Assembly (NCBI GenBank): GCA_963780045.1
Contig: CAVZZZ010000001.1
Span: 2,046,001-2,110,000, forward strand
Direction: 5' to 3'
DNA: 64,000 bases
Origin: JANXQG01 sp963780045
Lineage (GTDB): Bacteria > Planctomycetota > Planctomycetia > Pirellulales > Thermoguttaceae
Below are positions 27,601 to 38,500 of this stretch, in pieces (positions within the stretch are counted from its first letter, which is position 1; every line of letters starts with the position of its first letter). The translations under genes were made by a program, and so were the position numbers. The notes beneath the pieces are model-generated. The model saw only the letters and a program-made list of their open reading frames with translations, searched no databases and was not told the origin of the DNA.

Positions 27601-28599
27601 ATGAATTCCCCCAACTCCACGCTCAGCCGCACGCGAATAATTGCGACATTTTTCCTTGCCATCGTCGCCTTGTCTGTTGGCACAAGCGTTTGGCCCCGGC
27701 AGATCGCCGCCCAAGATACATCCGAGGTCCGCAGCCCGGCCAGCCTGGCGGAACTTAAGGCGGTCAACGAGAAGGTAAAGGCACTAGTGGCAAAGGTGCG
27801 TCCGGCCGTGGTTCGCGTCTCCGGCGGCAGCGGCGTCGTCGTCAGTGCGGACGGGCTGGTGATGACCGTGGCTCACGTCGGCGGGAGGGCCGGCCACTCG
27901 GTCCGGTTCGTCTTTCCCGACGGCCGCACGGCGCGCGGCGTCACGCTGGGCAACGACCATGCAGGCGACGCCGGCTTGATGAAGATCACCGACCGCGGCA
28001 ACTGGCCGCACGTTGACGTTGCCAAGCCGGAAGACATCAAGCTCGGCGAGTGGTGCATCGCGCTGAGCTATCCGATCAGCTTCGACTTGCAGCAGCGGCA
28101 CCCTTCCGTTCGGGTGGGCCGCGTCTACCATCACTGCGAGTACGACATCAGCACCGATTGCACGATCATGGGCGGCGACTCCGGCGGCCCGGTATTCGAC
28201 CTGGAAGGCCGTGTCATCGGCATCAGCTCCACGTGCGGCGACTCGCTCTTGGAAAATCGCCACGTCTCCGTCGATCGCTTCTTGCGCTATTGGGACCGCC
28301 TGGCCAAGGGCGAGGACATGGAGGACCTCGATCCCGGCTACGGCGCGATCGTCGGCGTTGATTCCATTGCCGGCAGCGACGAGCCGAAGCTGGGCGCGGT
28401 CAAGGCCGAAGGGCCGGCCGAGAAGGCGGGCGCGAAGGCGGGCGACGTGGTGACGCGCTTCGCCGACAAACGCATCCGCACCTTCAGCGAGCTGATGGCC
28501 GAAGTCCGCATGCACAAGCCGGGCGAAAAGCTGGAATTGGAAGTCCGCCGCGGCGAGGAGACGAAAAAGTTCGAAGTCACGTTGGAGAAGAAGAAGTGA
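27601..28599 (+). CDS. S1C (DegP/HtrA-like) serine protease with one PDZ domain
   Basis: This 332-residue secreted protease has a signal segment (IIATFFLAIVALSVGTSVWP) and a trypsin-like domain. Catalytic His is near residue 92 (VMTVAHVGG), Asp near 123 (GDAGLMKI) and Ser near 194 (GGDSGGPVF), followed by a PDZ domain (YGAIVGVDSIAG through ELMAEVRMHKPGEKLELEV). The triad is intact. It is expected to degrade or fold-check envelope proteins. The next gene starts within its stop codon, so both are translated together. Confidence 0.9.
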   Translation: MNSPNSTLSRTRIIATFFLAIVALSVGTSVWPRQIAAQDTSEVRSPASLAELKAVNEKVKALVAKVRPAVVRVSGGSGVVVSADGLVMTVAHVGGRAGHSVRFVFPDGRTARGVTLGNDHAGDAGLMKITDRGNWPHVDVAKPEDIKLGEWCIALSYPISFDLQQRHPSVRVGRVYHHCEYDISTDCTIMGGDSGGPVFDLEGRVIGISSTCGDSLLENRHVSVDRFLRYWDRLAKGEDMEDLDPGYGAIVGVDSIAGSDEPKLGAVKAEGPAEKAGAKAGDVVTRFADKRIRTFSELMAEVRMHKPGEKLELEVRRGEETKKFEVTLEKKK

Positions 28600-29735
28600 A
28601 CACGCAGTGTAGAGTACGCGGTACACAGTACGCGGTTGTGAAGAGTCAACGTCCGGGCATCGGTCGCTGGGTACTGGGTACCGAGTACTTTGCACACCCG
28701 GGTTGCCGCAAAGCACTTCCGCTGTTCCTCCTCTTGTCGCTTGCCCTCGCCGCGCCGTGGTCCGCGTCCGCCCAGCCGGTCAACCGCTGGCGCGACTTCC
28801 GCCGCGCGGCGCAGCGGACCTCGGACTACCTGCGGAACAACGATCAGATCAAAGGTCTCGTCCAACCGGCCGTGGCCTCGGCGTCCGCGGCCACAGTCCG
28901 CGTCACCTGCGACGGCCGCCAGGTCGCGCTGGGCACGGTCGTCGACGCCGACGGCTTGATCTTGACCAAGGCCAGCCAGCTTGGCGAAAAGCCCCAGTGC
29001 CGCCTGGCGGACGGCCGCACTTTGCCCGCCAAACTGGTGGGAAGCGATGACGCCACCGACCTCGCCCTGTTGCAAGTGGACGCCAAGAACCTTACGCCCG
29101 TGGACTGGACCGATCCGCCCGCGCCGGGCAGCATCGTCGCGGCCACCGCGCCGGGCAGCGGGTTGCCGACCATCGGCGCGATCAGCGACGTGCCGCAGCC
29201 GATGCCCGGCCCTCCGCGCGACAGCCGGCCGCACGGTTGGCTGGGAATCAGCGTCGCGCCCGTGGACGACGGAGCGGAAGTCCAGGAAATCACGCCCGGC
29301 AGTGCCGCGGAGAAGGCGGGACTGAGAAACGGCGACCTCATTAAGCGGCTGGACGGCGAGGCAATTCGCTCCGACCTCGACTTGATCGGCAAACTCCGCG
29401 AAATGCCGGCCAACCGCGAAGTCTCGCTCACGGTCGGCCGCAAGGACAAAGACGTGGAATTGAAGGCCACCCTAAGCCGTGGGCCGGGCAGGCTTGCACA
29501 GGACCACTGGGGCGGCGGCCCGTTCAGCGACCGCCGCTGGGGATTCGGCAAGGTGATTCCCAGCGATTTGGGCATCTCGCCCACTGACTGTGGCGGGCCG
29601 CTGGTCGATCTCGATGGCCGTTGCGTGGGCGTGAACATCGCCCGCGCGCTGCGCGTCGCCAGCTACGCCTTGCCGGCGAGCGTGGCCAAGGAAACGGTGG
29701 AAAAACTGCGGCAGCGGGAAGTTACGGCAAAGTAG
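28596..29735 (+). CDS. S1C-like pseudoprotease with nested PDZ domain
   Basis: This is the partner of the preceding protease, starting at GTG 28596 (GTGA overlap). The first about 30 residues come from repeat-like DNA; the signal peptide (PLFLLLSLALAAPWSASA) follows. The trypsin-like part keeps the Asp strand (DDATDLALLQVD), but the His position reads ILTKASQLG and the Ser position DCGGPLVDLDG, so His and Ser are lost. A PDZ domain (GWLGISVAPVDDGAEVQEIT) lies before, not after, the GGPLVDLDG strand. I infer a regulatory or substrate-binding partner. A GTG at 28635-28640 is an alternative start. Confidence 0.82.
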   Translation: MNTQCRVRGTQYAVVKSQRPGIGRWVLGTEYFAHPGCRKALPLFLLLSLALAAPWSASAQPVNRWRDFRRAAQRTSDYLRNNDQIKGLVQPAVASASAATVRVTCDGRQVALGTVVDADGLILTKASQLGEKPQCRLADGRTLPAKLVGSDDATDLALLQVDAKNLTPVDWTDPPAPGSIVAATAPGSGLPTIGAISDVPQPMPGPPRDSRPHGWLGISVAPVDDGAEVQEITPGSAAEKAGLRNGDLIKRLDGEAIRSDLDLIGKLREMPANREVSLTVGRKDKDVELKATLSRGPGRLAQDHWGGGPFSDRRWGFGKVIPSDLGISPTDCGGPLVDLDGRCVGVNIARALRVASYALPASVAKETVEKLRQREVTAK

Positions 29736-29760
29736 GGTGCGTGCGGGACGGAGTCCGGTC

Positions 29761-31119
29761 TCAATGAGCAACAGGGACCGACGAGTTCTCGGGAACCGGC
29801 GTGACGATCCAGCGGTCGCCGCGGCGGAAGCCTACGGGTCCCGGTCGGTCGCGCATCAGGCCCGTCAGCCTGAAGTAGCTCTCGAGGTGCTTGTTGAAGA
29901 TGGCCTCGCCGGCTCCGACTTCAATAAGGTCCCTGCCTTGGTCGGCCCCATAGCCGCCTAGGGCCGCGCCTTTGATGCTGGGAACGTAGCCCGGCCATTG
30001 CCCTTCGCTCCAGGCGTAGCCGAAGTAGAACGGGTTGGCCACCTCCGCCTGCATCTGCTTCTTCCAGGCGATGCCGAGCTCCACGAACAGCTCGCCCGGG
30101 TTGGCGGCGATGGCGATGTCGTCGTTGATGATCATTGTCGTTAGATGGACGTCGTAATGCCGCTTCTTGTCAAAGCGCCCCGTGAACTGAAGGGTTTCGT
30201 CGCGATACTTGATCGTCGTGTCGCCCGACCGGCCTTGAAGAGTTTTGGCCACCTTGATGGTCTCGATCGCCAGCAGCTCGCCCATCCGTTCCATCGGCGC
30301 ATAATCGGTTTTGAACGGATCGTTCGGGCCGTCGCGGCGCGGGACGGTGAACAGCGGGGCGACGTTGCCGGCGGCGCCGTTGACGAACAGGCAATATGCG
30401 CCGGTGAACGCCTCTTCCACCTTTTGCGCGGCGGCCCCGGGAAAGTCGGCCGAGATCGCGTAACCCTGGCAAACCACGTCGGCATGGCAGGCGTAGTTCA
30501 TGATGATCGCGCGGGCGTGGCCGCTGGCGTCTTCGATCCGAATCACGCCCACTTCGTCGTCAACCGGCCCGAAGGGGATTCGCTCCGGATTGATGGCGCG
30601 ATAGTGATCGTCGCCCATCCACGATTCGCGGGAGTGCCCGTCGTCCCGCACGATGAGACGTTTGAAACCGAGCTGCGGGAAGCTGCGGCGGCCGGCCGCC
30701 AGCCGCGCCGGAAACATGTTCGAGACGGCAGAGCCGACGACCTTGATAATCTGGTTCTCGTAGAATGTCTTCAGATTGGCCGTTTCCGGGGTTTTGCCGG
30801 GCCGGCTAGGCGCCGTGTGGTTGTGCGATGAACAAAGAATGACTTTGGCTATCTTGTATTTCTCCTTGCAGGCCGCTTCCACGTTGGCGCTGGTATAGAC
30901 GCCCAGATCGACGGCCACGAAGGCCAGGCGCTCGCCGTTGACGTCAAGCACGAGGCTCCGAGCGTAAACCGGATCGTGCAGCCGCTCGTCGGTTTCAGGA
31001 GTAATACTGATCTTGGCCGCGCCGGCAAGCAGTTTGCCCGTGGCGCTCCATGCATTGTCGGTGAAGATAACGAGTCCGAAGAAGGCCAGCAACAAGGCGC
31101 AGGTTTTTTCTGTTTTCAT
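29761..31119 (-). CDS. Neutral/alkaline ceramidase-like secreted hydrolase
   Basis: This 452-residue protein has a signal peptide (MKTEKTCALLLAFFGLVIFT). A domain starting LLAGAAKISITPETDERLHD is the N-terminal mark of the neutral ceramidase family. It also has VILCSSHNHTAPSRPG (zinc His region), MNYACHADVVC, ISADFPGAAAQKVEEAF and LFVNGAAGNVAP. The usual C-terminal Ig-like domain is absent. Many bacterial members act on unknown amide or ester substrates, so ceramide hydrolysis is only a family-based guess. The ATG at 31119 begins the signal peptide. Same strand as the GH95 locus, 58 bases downstream. Confidence 0.82.
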   Translation of the reverse strand: MKTEKTCALLLAFFGLVIFTDNAWSATGKLLAGAAKISITPETDERLHDPVYARSLVLDVNGERLAFVAVDLGVYTSANVEAACKEKYKIAKVILCSSHNHTAPSRPGKTPETANLKTFYENQIIKVVGSAVSNMFPARLAAGRRSFPQLGFKRLIVRDDGHSRESWMGDDHYRAINPERIPFGPVDDEVGVIRIEDASGHARAIIMNYACHADVVCQGYAISADFPGAAAQKVEEAFTGAYCLFVNGAAGNVAPLFTVPRRDGPNDPFKTDYAPMERMGELLAIETIKVAKTLQGRSGDTTIKYRDETLQFTGRFDKKRHYDVHLTTMIINDDIAIAANPGELFVELGIAWKKQMQAEVANPFYFGYAWSEGQWPGYVPSIKGAALGGYGADQGRDLIEVGAGEAIFNKHLESYFRLTGLMRDRPGPVGFRRGDRWIVTPVPENSSVPVAH

Positions 31120-31177
31120 GTTGGATTGACTGCCTTTTGTTGAACTGCGTTTGCGAAACAGGGGCATTGCGCGGCCA

Positions 31178-32589
31178 TCAGTGGGCGGCCGCGACGATGA
31201 AATCGACCGCCTGCATTAGCTCGTTGGAAGCAATGGGACGATACCGGTCGCCCTCGTGGACGAGGACCGTGATCTGCCCGCCGAGTTTCTTGAAGCGCTG
31301 CTCGGCGATGCGCGTTTGGCTTTCGAGCCAGGGGTCCGCTCTGCTACAAACATGAAGCAGCAGCACACCCGCCTTGGCCAGCGGGGCAAGATTGTCCAAA
31401 GGCTGCACGCGCGCGACGTTGCTGCGCAGAACAGGATTTTCAGCGTAGATGCAAGCTACTTTGTCCGGATTGGCAAGGGCCCAAGCGTAGACTTCGCCCG
31501 CCGCGCCGCCGATGCCCTCCATGACCGTTCTTTTCGCAAAACCATGTTCGGTAAGGTGCCGGTACACCGCGTCCCACTGGTGCCGCTGCGGGCCGTCGGA
31601 ACCGTAGCCCACGGGCCCGGTAACGATATGGTATCCTTTGGCCAACAAGGCGAGGTCGACCAGCGCGTCGCGTCCGGCGAAACCCGCGCGATAGACCCAC
31701 GGTTTACCCGGCGCCGCGGTCTTTGGCACGATGACGTTGATGCTCACCTCGATGCCTGCGACCTCAAACGAGTAACGGTCGTAACACTCGCTGGAAACCG
31801 GGCCGCGACAGGTGACGCGCCACGGTTCTTGCGGAATCTGGCGGTACGTGTTTTCGATGCCGTAAAACGACGTCCGCGTAAACGTCCGGCCGACGAAATC
31901 GGGCGGCGCCGCAGCCGTTTGCCGCACGCCCATCTCAATGAAGTCCGCAATCGGCTTGGGATTCTGGAGACTATGCGGATGGTGCCCCGCGCCGTCCTTG
32001 ATCATCATGCTGATTCGGCCGCCAAACTGCTGGTAGATCGCCTCGATGGGCAAGGCAAACTTGCCGAGGATGGGATCGATGCTGCCGCAGACTTCCAAGA
32101 CGGGCACGTCGGCCAGGGCGAGGTCTTGCAGCCGCGCGAAGATCTCACGATTGCCGCCGGGGTTATCGGCGTAAATGCAGGCCACTTGGTTCGGCTGCCG
32201 CACGGCCCACGTGAACGCGAACTCTCCGCCGCGGCTCATGCCGATAAAGGCCGGCTTCTTCGACAAGCCGTGCTTTTTCGTCAGGAAGGTGTACCAGGCG
32301 TCCCACTTTTCGTCCGGCGGCCGGCCGGCGTCGGCCGTAATGTAGGCGATGTGGAAACCGCGGCGGAGCAGCTCAATTTCGGTCTGCGGCTGGTGGTCCC
32401 AGTAGCAGCCGCGCCACGACCACGGATTGCCGGCGGCCGGCGTTTTCGGGGCCACCACGATGCACCGCCGCTGCCCTCGAACGTCGCGTTTCGCGCCGGC
32501 ATCCGCCGGCTTGACGGCCAAGGTCTGCTCGTCCAGAAAGTAGTCGTAGCGATCGAATCCGTGCCAGGAGCTCTTCGCCGTCGAAGGCC
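31178..32589 (-). CDS. Two alpha/beta-hydrolase modules, apparently the C-terminal part of the GH95 protein
   Basis: The first module starts SSWHGFDRYDYFLDEQTL and has IVVAPKTPAAGNPWSWRG, PQTEIELLRRGFHIAYI and the nucleophile elbow GMSRGGEFAFTWA, with GAGHHPH supplying a late His. The second module repeats the plan (FEVAGIEVSINVIVPKTAAP, LLAKGYHIVTG), but its elbow reads GIGGAAGE, so the Ser is lost. No start codon or signal peptide precedes the first module. The GH95 frame ends within a few bases of it, so I read both as one polypeptide broken by a +1 indel near 32580. Esterase activity is plausible. Confidence 0.72.
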
Positions 32590-35048
32590 GCCGGAGGGGA
32601 TTGCCCGGACGGCGATTCCAAATCCGCGTCGACCCGCGCAAACTCGCCGGGCTTGATCGACAAAACGGCGGTCTTCGCGCCATAGCGGACCTTGAAATCG
32701 CCGACGACACGCTCCGGACGCCGCCCCGCGCCGACATGGCGGATTTCGGCCCACTGAAGTTTGCCCTTGCTCCACTGCATACTCACCTCGAAGCCGCCGC
32801 GAGCACGCAGCCCCGTTACCGAGCCTTCGGTCCAACTGCTTGGCAGCGCGGGAAGCAGGCTGATTTCGCCGGCGTGGCTCTGCAAAAGCGCCTCGGCGAC
32901 GCCTGCCGTGAAGCCGAACGTCGCATCGCACTGGTTGGCGCCGGCGTTGTACATGTTGGGACCCGGCGATCGGGCAATCCAGGCGTCGAGCGCGGCGCCG
33001 ACACGGTCGCCCGCGCTCCAATCGGGCCCACATCGCGATGCCCCACGCGGCCGGCCATCCGCCTCCGACCCGCTGCGCGGGTGCCCCGGCGCGGCCGTTC
33101 ATCCAATGCTCCTCCGCCGCCGCAAGCTGCGGGTCGCGCCGCAACTGGATCGAGTTGCCCGGAAAGAAGGGGAACTGGGGCGAGACGTTATGCCCCTGCG
33201 GCCCCGGCTTCCAATCTTCAATCCACTCTTGCAGATTGCCCTGACTGTCGACCCGGTAGGGCGGAATCCGGGCCAGCGCGGCTTCCAGTTTGTGGCGGAA
33301 GTCACTGTCTATGCCCAGCAGCCTGCTCGCCTCAATGCAATGCCCAAACAGGTCGCGGATGATCGCCACGTCCAGCGTCGGCGAAGGCGAAAGGAACGAC
33401 ATCCGCCCCCGGCCGTCAAAGTAACCATGTTCGGGCGACATTGAAAATGGAGTAACCAGCCAATGGTGCTTTGGCTCCTCGACCATGACGTCCAGCAGGA
33501 ACTGTGCGGCGCCTTGCATGACGGGATAGTATTGCTTGAGGAAGTCCGCGTCGCCCGTAAAGGCATAGTGCTCCCAGATGTGCTGGCAGAGCCAGGCGCC
33601 GCCGACGGGCCACATGCCGAACTGCGCCCGATCGACCGGCGCGGTTCCGCGCCAGAGGTCGAGATTATGGTGGGCCACCCAGCCGCCTGCTCCATAGTAG
33701 GTCTTGGCCGTCTCGGCGCCGGTGACCGAGGCGTCTTTGAGCATGTCGAACAGCGGCTGGTGGCATTCGGACAGATTGCAGACCTCGGCCGGCCAATAAT
33801 TCATCTGCGTATTGATGTTGATCGTGTACTTGCTTCCCCAAGGCGGCGATACGTTTTCATTCCAGATCGCCTGGAGATTGGCAGGCTGGCCGCCGGCGCG
33901 GCTGCTGGATACCAGGGCGTAGCGGCCGAACTGGAAGCAGAGGGCTTCCAGGTTCGGATCGACCGGACCCAAAGCCGGGCGGACGGTGGAGCGGTTCCTC
34001 GCACCGCGGCCCGGTTCCTGCCAGCCATCGCCGCGAACGGATCGAAGCCTGGCATCGGTCGGCTTGTCGTTCGCAGCGTCGTCGCCCAAGAGAAGATGCA
34101 CGCGGTCCATCAGCCCGGCGAAGTCGGCCACGTGCCGGGTGCGAAGCGCGGCGTATTCCTTGCCCGCGACCGCGTCGAGGACCTTCTCGCACCGGGCTGC
34201 GGGATCGCCGCTGATGTCGCAGTAATTGACGAAGCTGGTCGCCGCGGTGACAATAAGCGTGACGGCGTTGGCCCCGCTGATTTGCACGCGGTTCTCGGCG
34301 GCCGTCGACGTGCCGCCTTGTGGCCGCGCGGCGAGCGCGACCTGGAAACGCAGTCCGTCACCGCCGACCGGCGCGATCCAATCGCCCGAGACCGGCCCGT
34401 GCCAGTGTCCGTCCATGACCAACTTTCCCGGCCTGGCGGTCACCATGCACGGGAAAGGGCTTTTTAGCCCTGCTTGCACTGCGACTTTCCCCGGCTTGTC
34501 GGAGGAAATGCGGATGGCCATCAGGCGGTCCGGATAGGAAACGAAGACCTCGCGGGTGAAGAGGGTGTCGCCGGCACGATAGGTGATCTTCGCCACGCCC
34601 GTCTCCATGTCCAACTCGCGGCGATAGTCGACCGGCACTTCAGCTCCGCCGAGCGACATAACCAGGTCGCCCAGCGGTTCGTAACACTGCTGCGATGCGG
34701 GAACGCCCCAGAAGTGCGCATTGGCTACTGCTTCCGCTTCCTGGAACCTTCCCGCGAAGACCAAGTCGCGGATTCGGGGGAAGTACTTGACCGCGTCGGG
34801 GTCGTTGTAATCGTGGGGCCGGCCGGACCAGAAGCTGCTCTCGTTGAGCGCGATCCGCTCCTGCGCGCGCCGCCGAAGACCATCGCGCCCATCAGGCCGT
34901 TGCCCAGCGGCATGGCCTCGTTCCAGCGCGTGGCCGGCTGCCGATACCATAGGACCATGTCGCCCCTCGTCGCGGGCTTGGCCGGCGCGGGCGCGGCGAC
35001 AGCAACCAAGAGCGGAACCAGAAGCAGGACAAAGCGATATAGACGCAT
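32590..35048 (-). CDS. GH95-family alpha-L-fucosidase (two further frameshifts)
   Basis: The start ATG at 35048 gives MRLYRFVLLLVPLLVAVAAP, a signal peptide. It is followed by MPLGNGLMGAMVFGG, RIALNESSFWSGRPHDYNDP, YEPLGDLVMSLGG, NINTQMNYWPAEVCNL (the GH95 Asn region), FSMSPEHGYFDG (general-acid Glu region) and CDATFGFTAGVAEALLQSH. These are clear GH95 marks, about 815 residues. One base is missing near 34868 (GGAAQERI broken) and one extra G is present near 33012 (LERGDRVGAALDAW broken). The likely substrate is a fucosylated or related galactosyl glycan. The C-terminus runs straight into the hydrolase modules. Confidence 0.82.
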
Positions 35049-35509
35049 AGATCGATCGCTCTGGTCTCTCGACTCGCTGATGAAGCCGAGGTTCCATCCA
35101 GCCGGGCCGGTAAACCAAAAAAACCGGCCGCCGCGGCAAATCGAAGTTCGCGAAACGCCTCGGTCGGGCATTGCGGGGTCCCGACGCACACCGGGCTTGG
35201 GGATGCCGGTGGGAATGGGAACAGGCGTTTCAATGCGACTGATTGCCGCGGCAGCCGGTAATGATTGGTCTGGTGGTCGTTGTGGGCGGCGCAGGAAGCG
35301 TAAGTGTTCAATTCCCAATGTAATGGCGCCGCTTTCAGCCCGTCATTGAACATTGGACCTTGCCGCCGCCCTCGCGGTTCGCTAATCGGCGATGCGGGGC
35401 CGCCGTCGCCCCTGGCCGGCGGTCAAGCTCGAACCGTCGGCCAGGGACACGCGGCGAAACAAGGCCTGCCAGCAACGCTCGTTCGGATCGTCGCGGCGGC
35501 CGGGTACTC
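35049..35509. other. Gene-free stretch with a PEP-CTERM-gene relic
   Basis: No intact gene is seen between the GH95 locus and the giant exported protein. On the minus strand, 35407-35445 encodes SLADGSSLTAGQG. This matches, with 34 of 39 bases, the segment at 55515-55553 that belongs to a PEP-CTERM relic. The rest shows no feature I can support. Confidence 0.5.
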
Positions 35510-38500
35510 TTACTCCAATCCTCCTCGTCGGCGGCGCAGGCGACGGACCACCAGCAGCATGGCGCCCGCGCTCAATAGGGCCACCGTCGCCGGCTCCGGG
35601 ACGGCGGTACTCGCCGTGGAGCCGGCAGGGGTAGCCGCCCCGGCCGAAACCAGCGAGCCGAACGCGGACAAGCCCGATCCGACGGACAGATTCGTCCCAT
35701 CCTCGATCGCCGCGGGGTCCGCTGCGATCATGGTGCCGGAATCGACGACCGTCCCGCCGGTATACGTATTCGTGCCGGTCAGCGTCAAAGTGCCGCTGCC
35801 ATTAAGGGTCAGGCTGCCGCTGCCGCTGAGGGGGCCAGATATAAGCGAAGTCAGGTTCACGCTGTCCGTGCGGCTCACGATCAAACTGCCGTTGTCGGTC
35901 ACGGCGCTGTTGCCGATGCTGCCGTTGTTGTCGTTGCCGCCCAGTTGCAGCGTGCTGCCGCCGTTGATGGTCGTCGCCCCCGAGTAGGTATTGCTGCCGT
36001 CCAGCACGAGTTTGCCGGCGCCCAGTGTCAGCGCGACGTTGTGCGTCGGCCCATTGCCGATCGTTCCGCTGAACGTTGTCGTCCCTTGATTGACGGTAAG
36101 CAAGGAATTGGCCGAGCCGCCATTGGTAATCAGGCCGGCCGAGCCGCTGAGCGAGGCAAGCGTGGGATTGAAGCCGTTGAGGTCGGTGACTCCGCCGTTG
36201 GCCGTCAAGCCGCCCGTGCCCAAGGCACTGTTATTGCCAAGTTGCAACGTGCCGCCGTTCACCGTCGTGCCGCCGGCATAGCCACTGGCGCCCGACAGGT
36301 TCTGCAGGCCGGAGCCGGACATGACCAGGCTGATCGCGGTGTTGGCGCCGGCCTTGGCGACATACGTGAAGGCGGAAATGACTCCGTTATACGTGTAGCT
36401 GCCGGTGGAGTCGATTATCAATTCGACGGCCGAGCTGCTGTTGCACGTTCCCACCAGCGCGGTCGGATCGCCCGTAAGGCCCGCGATTGTCGCGCTCGAC
36501 GTGGAGGCATCAATATTCAATGCTGCACTATTCACAAGGTTCAAGACTGTCGTGGCGGGGAGAATAGTGGTATACGGCCCGTTGTTATCGGAGAAAGCGA
36601 GCACGGCATTATTGACTGTGGTGCCGCCTGCGTAGGTGTTGTTGCCAATGAGATTCACGATCGACTGGTTGGCCTGGTTCCAACCCGCCTGGCCCGTGAT
36701 CGTCAGGCCGCCGCTTCCCGCGATTACACCGGCATAATCGACCGCGGTCTCATCGTCGAAGGTCTGGTTGGTGTTCACGAAATTGACGTTGAGCGTCCCG
36801 CCCGAGGGCCCAAGCGTAATGCCGCGATTGGTGTTGATCGTGTAGCTGGTGGGCGTGGCCGGCACGGGCAACACATTAGTGCCGTTGTTGAACTGCAGAA
36901 TACCGCCGTTGAGAATGATGTTCGCCGGCTGGACGCTGCCGGGCACGGCGCCAAGGTTGGCGTCCGTGCTGATGGCCAACGTGCCGCGGTTCACCACCGT
37001 GCCGCCACTGTAGTTATTCGTGGCGGTGAGCGTGAGCATTCCCGACCCATGCTGCACTACGGAGCCGGTGCCGCTGATCACGCCGGCGTAACTCAGGTTG
37101 TCGCTGCGGTTGAAGGCCAGGACGCCATTGTCCAACGGAACGGCGCCGAGCGTGCCCTGGGCGTCGCCGTTGCCGATCTGCAGGGTGCCGCCATTGATGT
37201 TCACCGGAATGCTGCCGGTAGCGGTGCCGCCGGAATTGTCGGCGATCAGTAGTCCGCCGGCATTGATATTCACCTGCCCGGTACCCGTCGCGAAGCCGGT
37301 GGAATTGTTGGCAATCAGCGTGCCGGCGTTGATGTTTGTGCCGCCGGTATACGTGTTCGACGTGCTCATCGTCACGCTGCCCGTGCCGTTGACGTACAAG
37401 GCCCCCGCGCCGGTGATGCCATAGGGGCCGGAGATGGTGTAGTTGTAGGCATTGTTGTTGAAGGTGACCGCGCCCGGGCTGACGTTGCCCGTGCCGCTGA
37501 TCGAGACGCTGGTCGTGCCGCCGGCGGTGGTGCCGGCCGAATCGTCGAAGACCACGGTGTCGCCCGTCAAGAAGCTGGTCGGTGCGCCGGTATCGCTCCG
37601 TGCCCAATTGTTGGTGGCGGTCCATACGCTGCCTTGCGTTCCGCGCCAGATCGGATAGTAACCTGTGATCACGTAGTCGATCGCGGTGCCGGTAACGATG
37701 AGCGCGCCGGAGTCGCGGGTGGTCAAACCCGTTTGCGCACCCAGAACGAAGGCGGAAGAGCCGGTCCCATTGAGGCTGCCGTAGGTGGCCAGGGTGTAGG
37801 TGCCGGTAAGGGCCGAGACGCCACCGACGTTGACCGTAACCGAATTGTTTCCGCCGTTGGTTGTCAGGTTGCCGTTGATCGCGAGCTGAGCAATCGCCAG
37901 GTTCGCGGCGCTGAAGTTCAGCGTCGAAGTATCGGTCGCAATCTGGCCCAAGGTCAAGTTGTTTAACGAAAGTGTGCTGCCGTTATTGGCGGAAACGTCG
38001 ATCGTGCCGCGATTTTGTACCGTGGTATCGCTCGCTATTCCATTGCCGCCGAAGACGCTGCTGCCCGACACGGCAACCGTGCCCAAGTTCACGAACGAGC
38101 CGTTAATCAGCAGCGTGCCTGCGCTGACGGCGGTCGTTATGGCGCTGTTCGTCGTGCCGGCAAGGACGAGCAGACCCGGCCCGGTCTTCGTCAGAGTGCC
38201 GCCGCCGGAGATCGTTCCCGTGTTGTTGTAGCTCTGCCCGGCATCGACCCGGATCGTCGAGACGGGATCGTTGAAATTGATGGCTCGGGCGTCCGCGATA
38301 TTGCCGGCAACCTCCAGCGTCGACGCGCCCGGGCCGATATTGAGCTGCCCGGCGACGGCCCCCAAGCTATTGGAGTTGGTGATTACCAAGGTGCCGCCAA
38401 GGAGCGACGTGCCGCCGAGGTAGCTGCTGGCGCCGGAGAGGGTGAGCGAGTTGGGACCGAGGAAGGTCAACGCGCCCGATCCCGAAATGGATCCCGAGAA

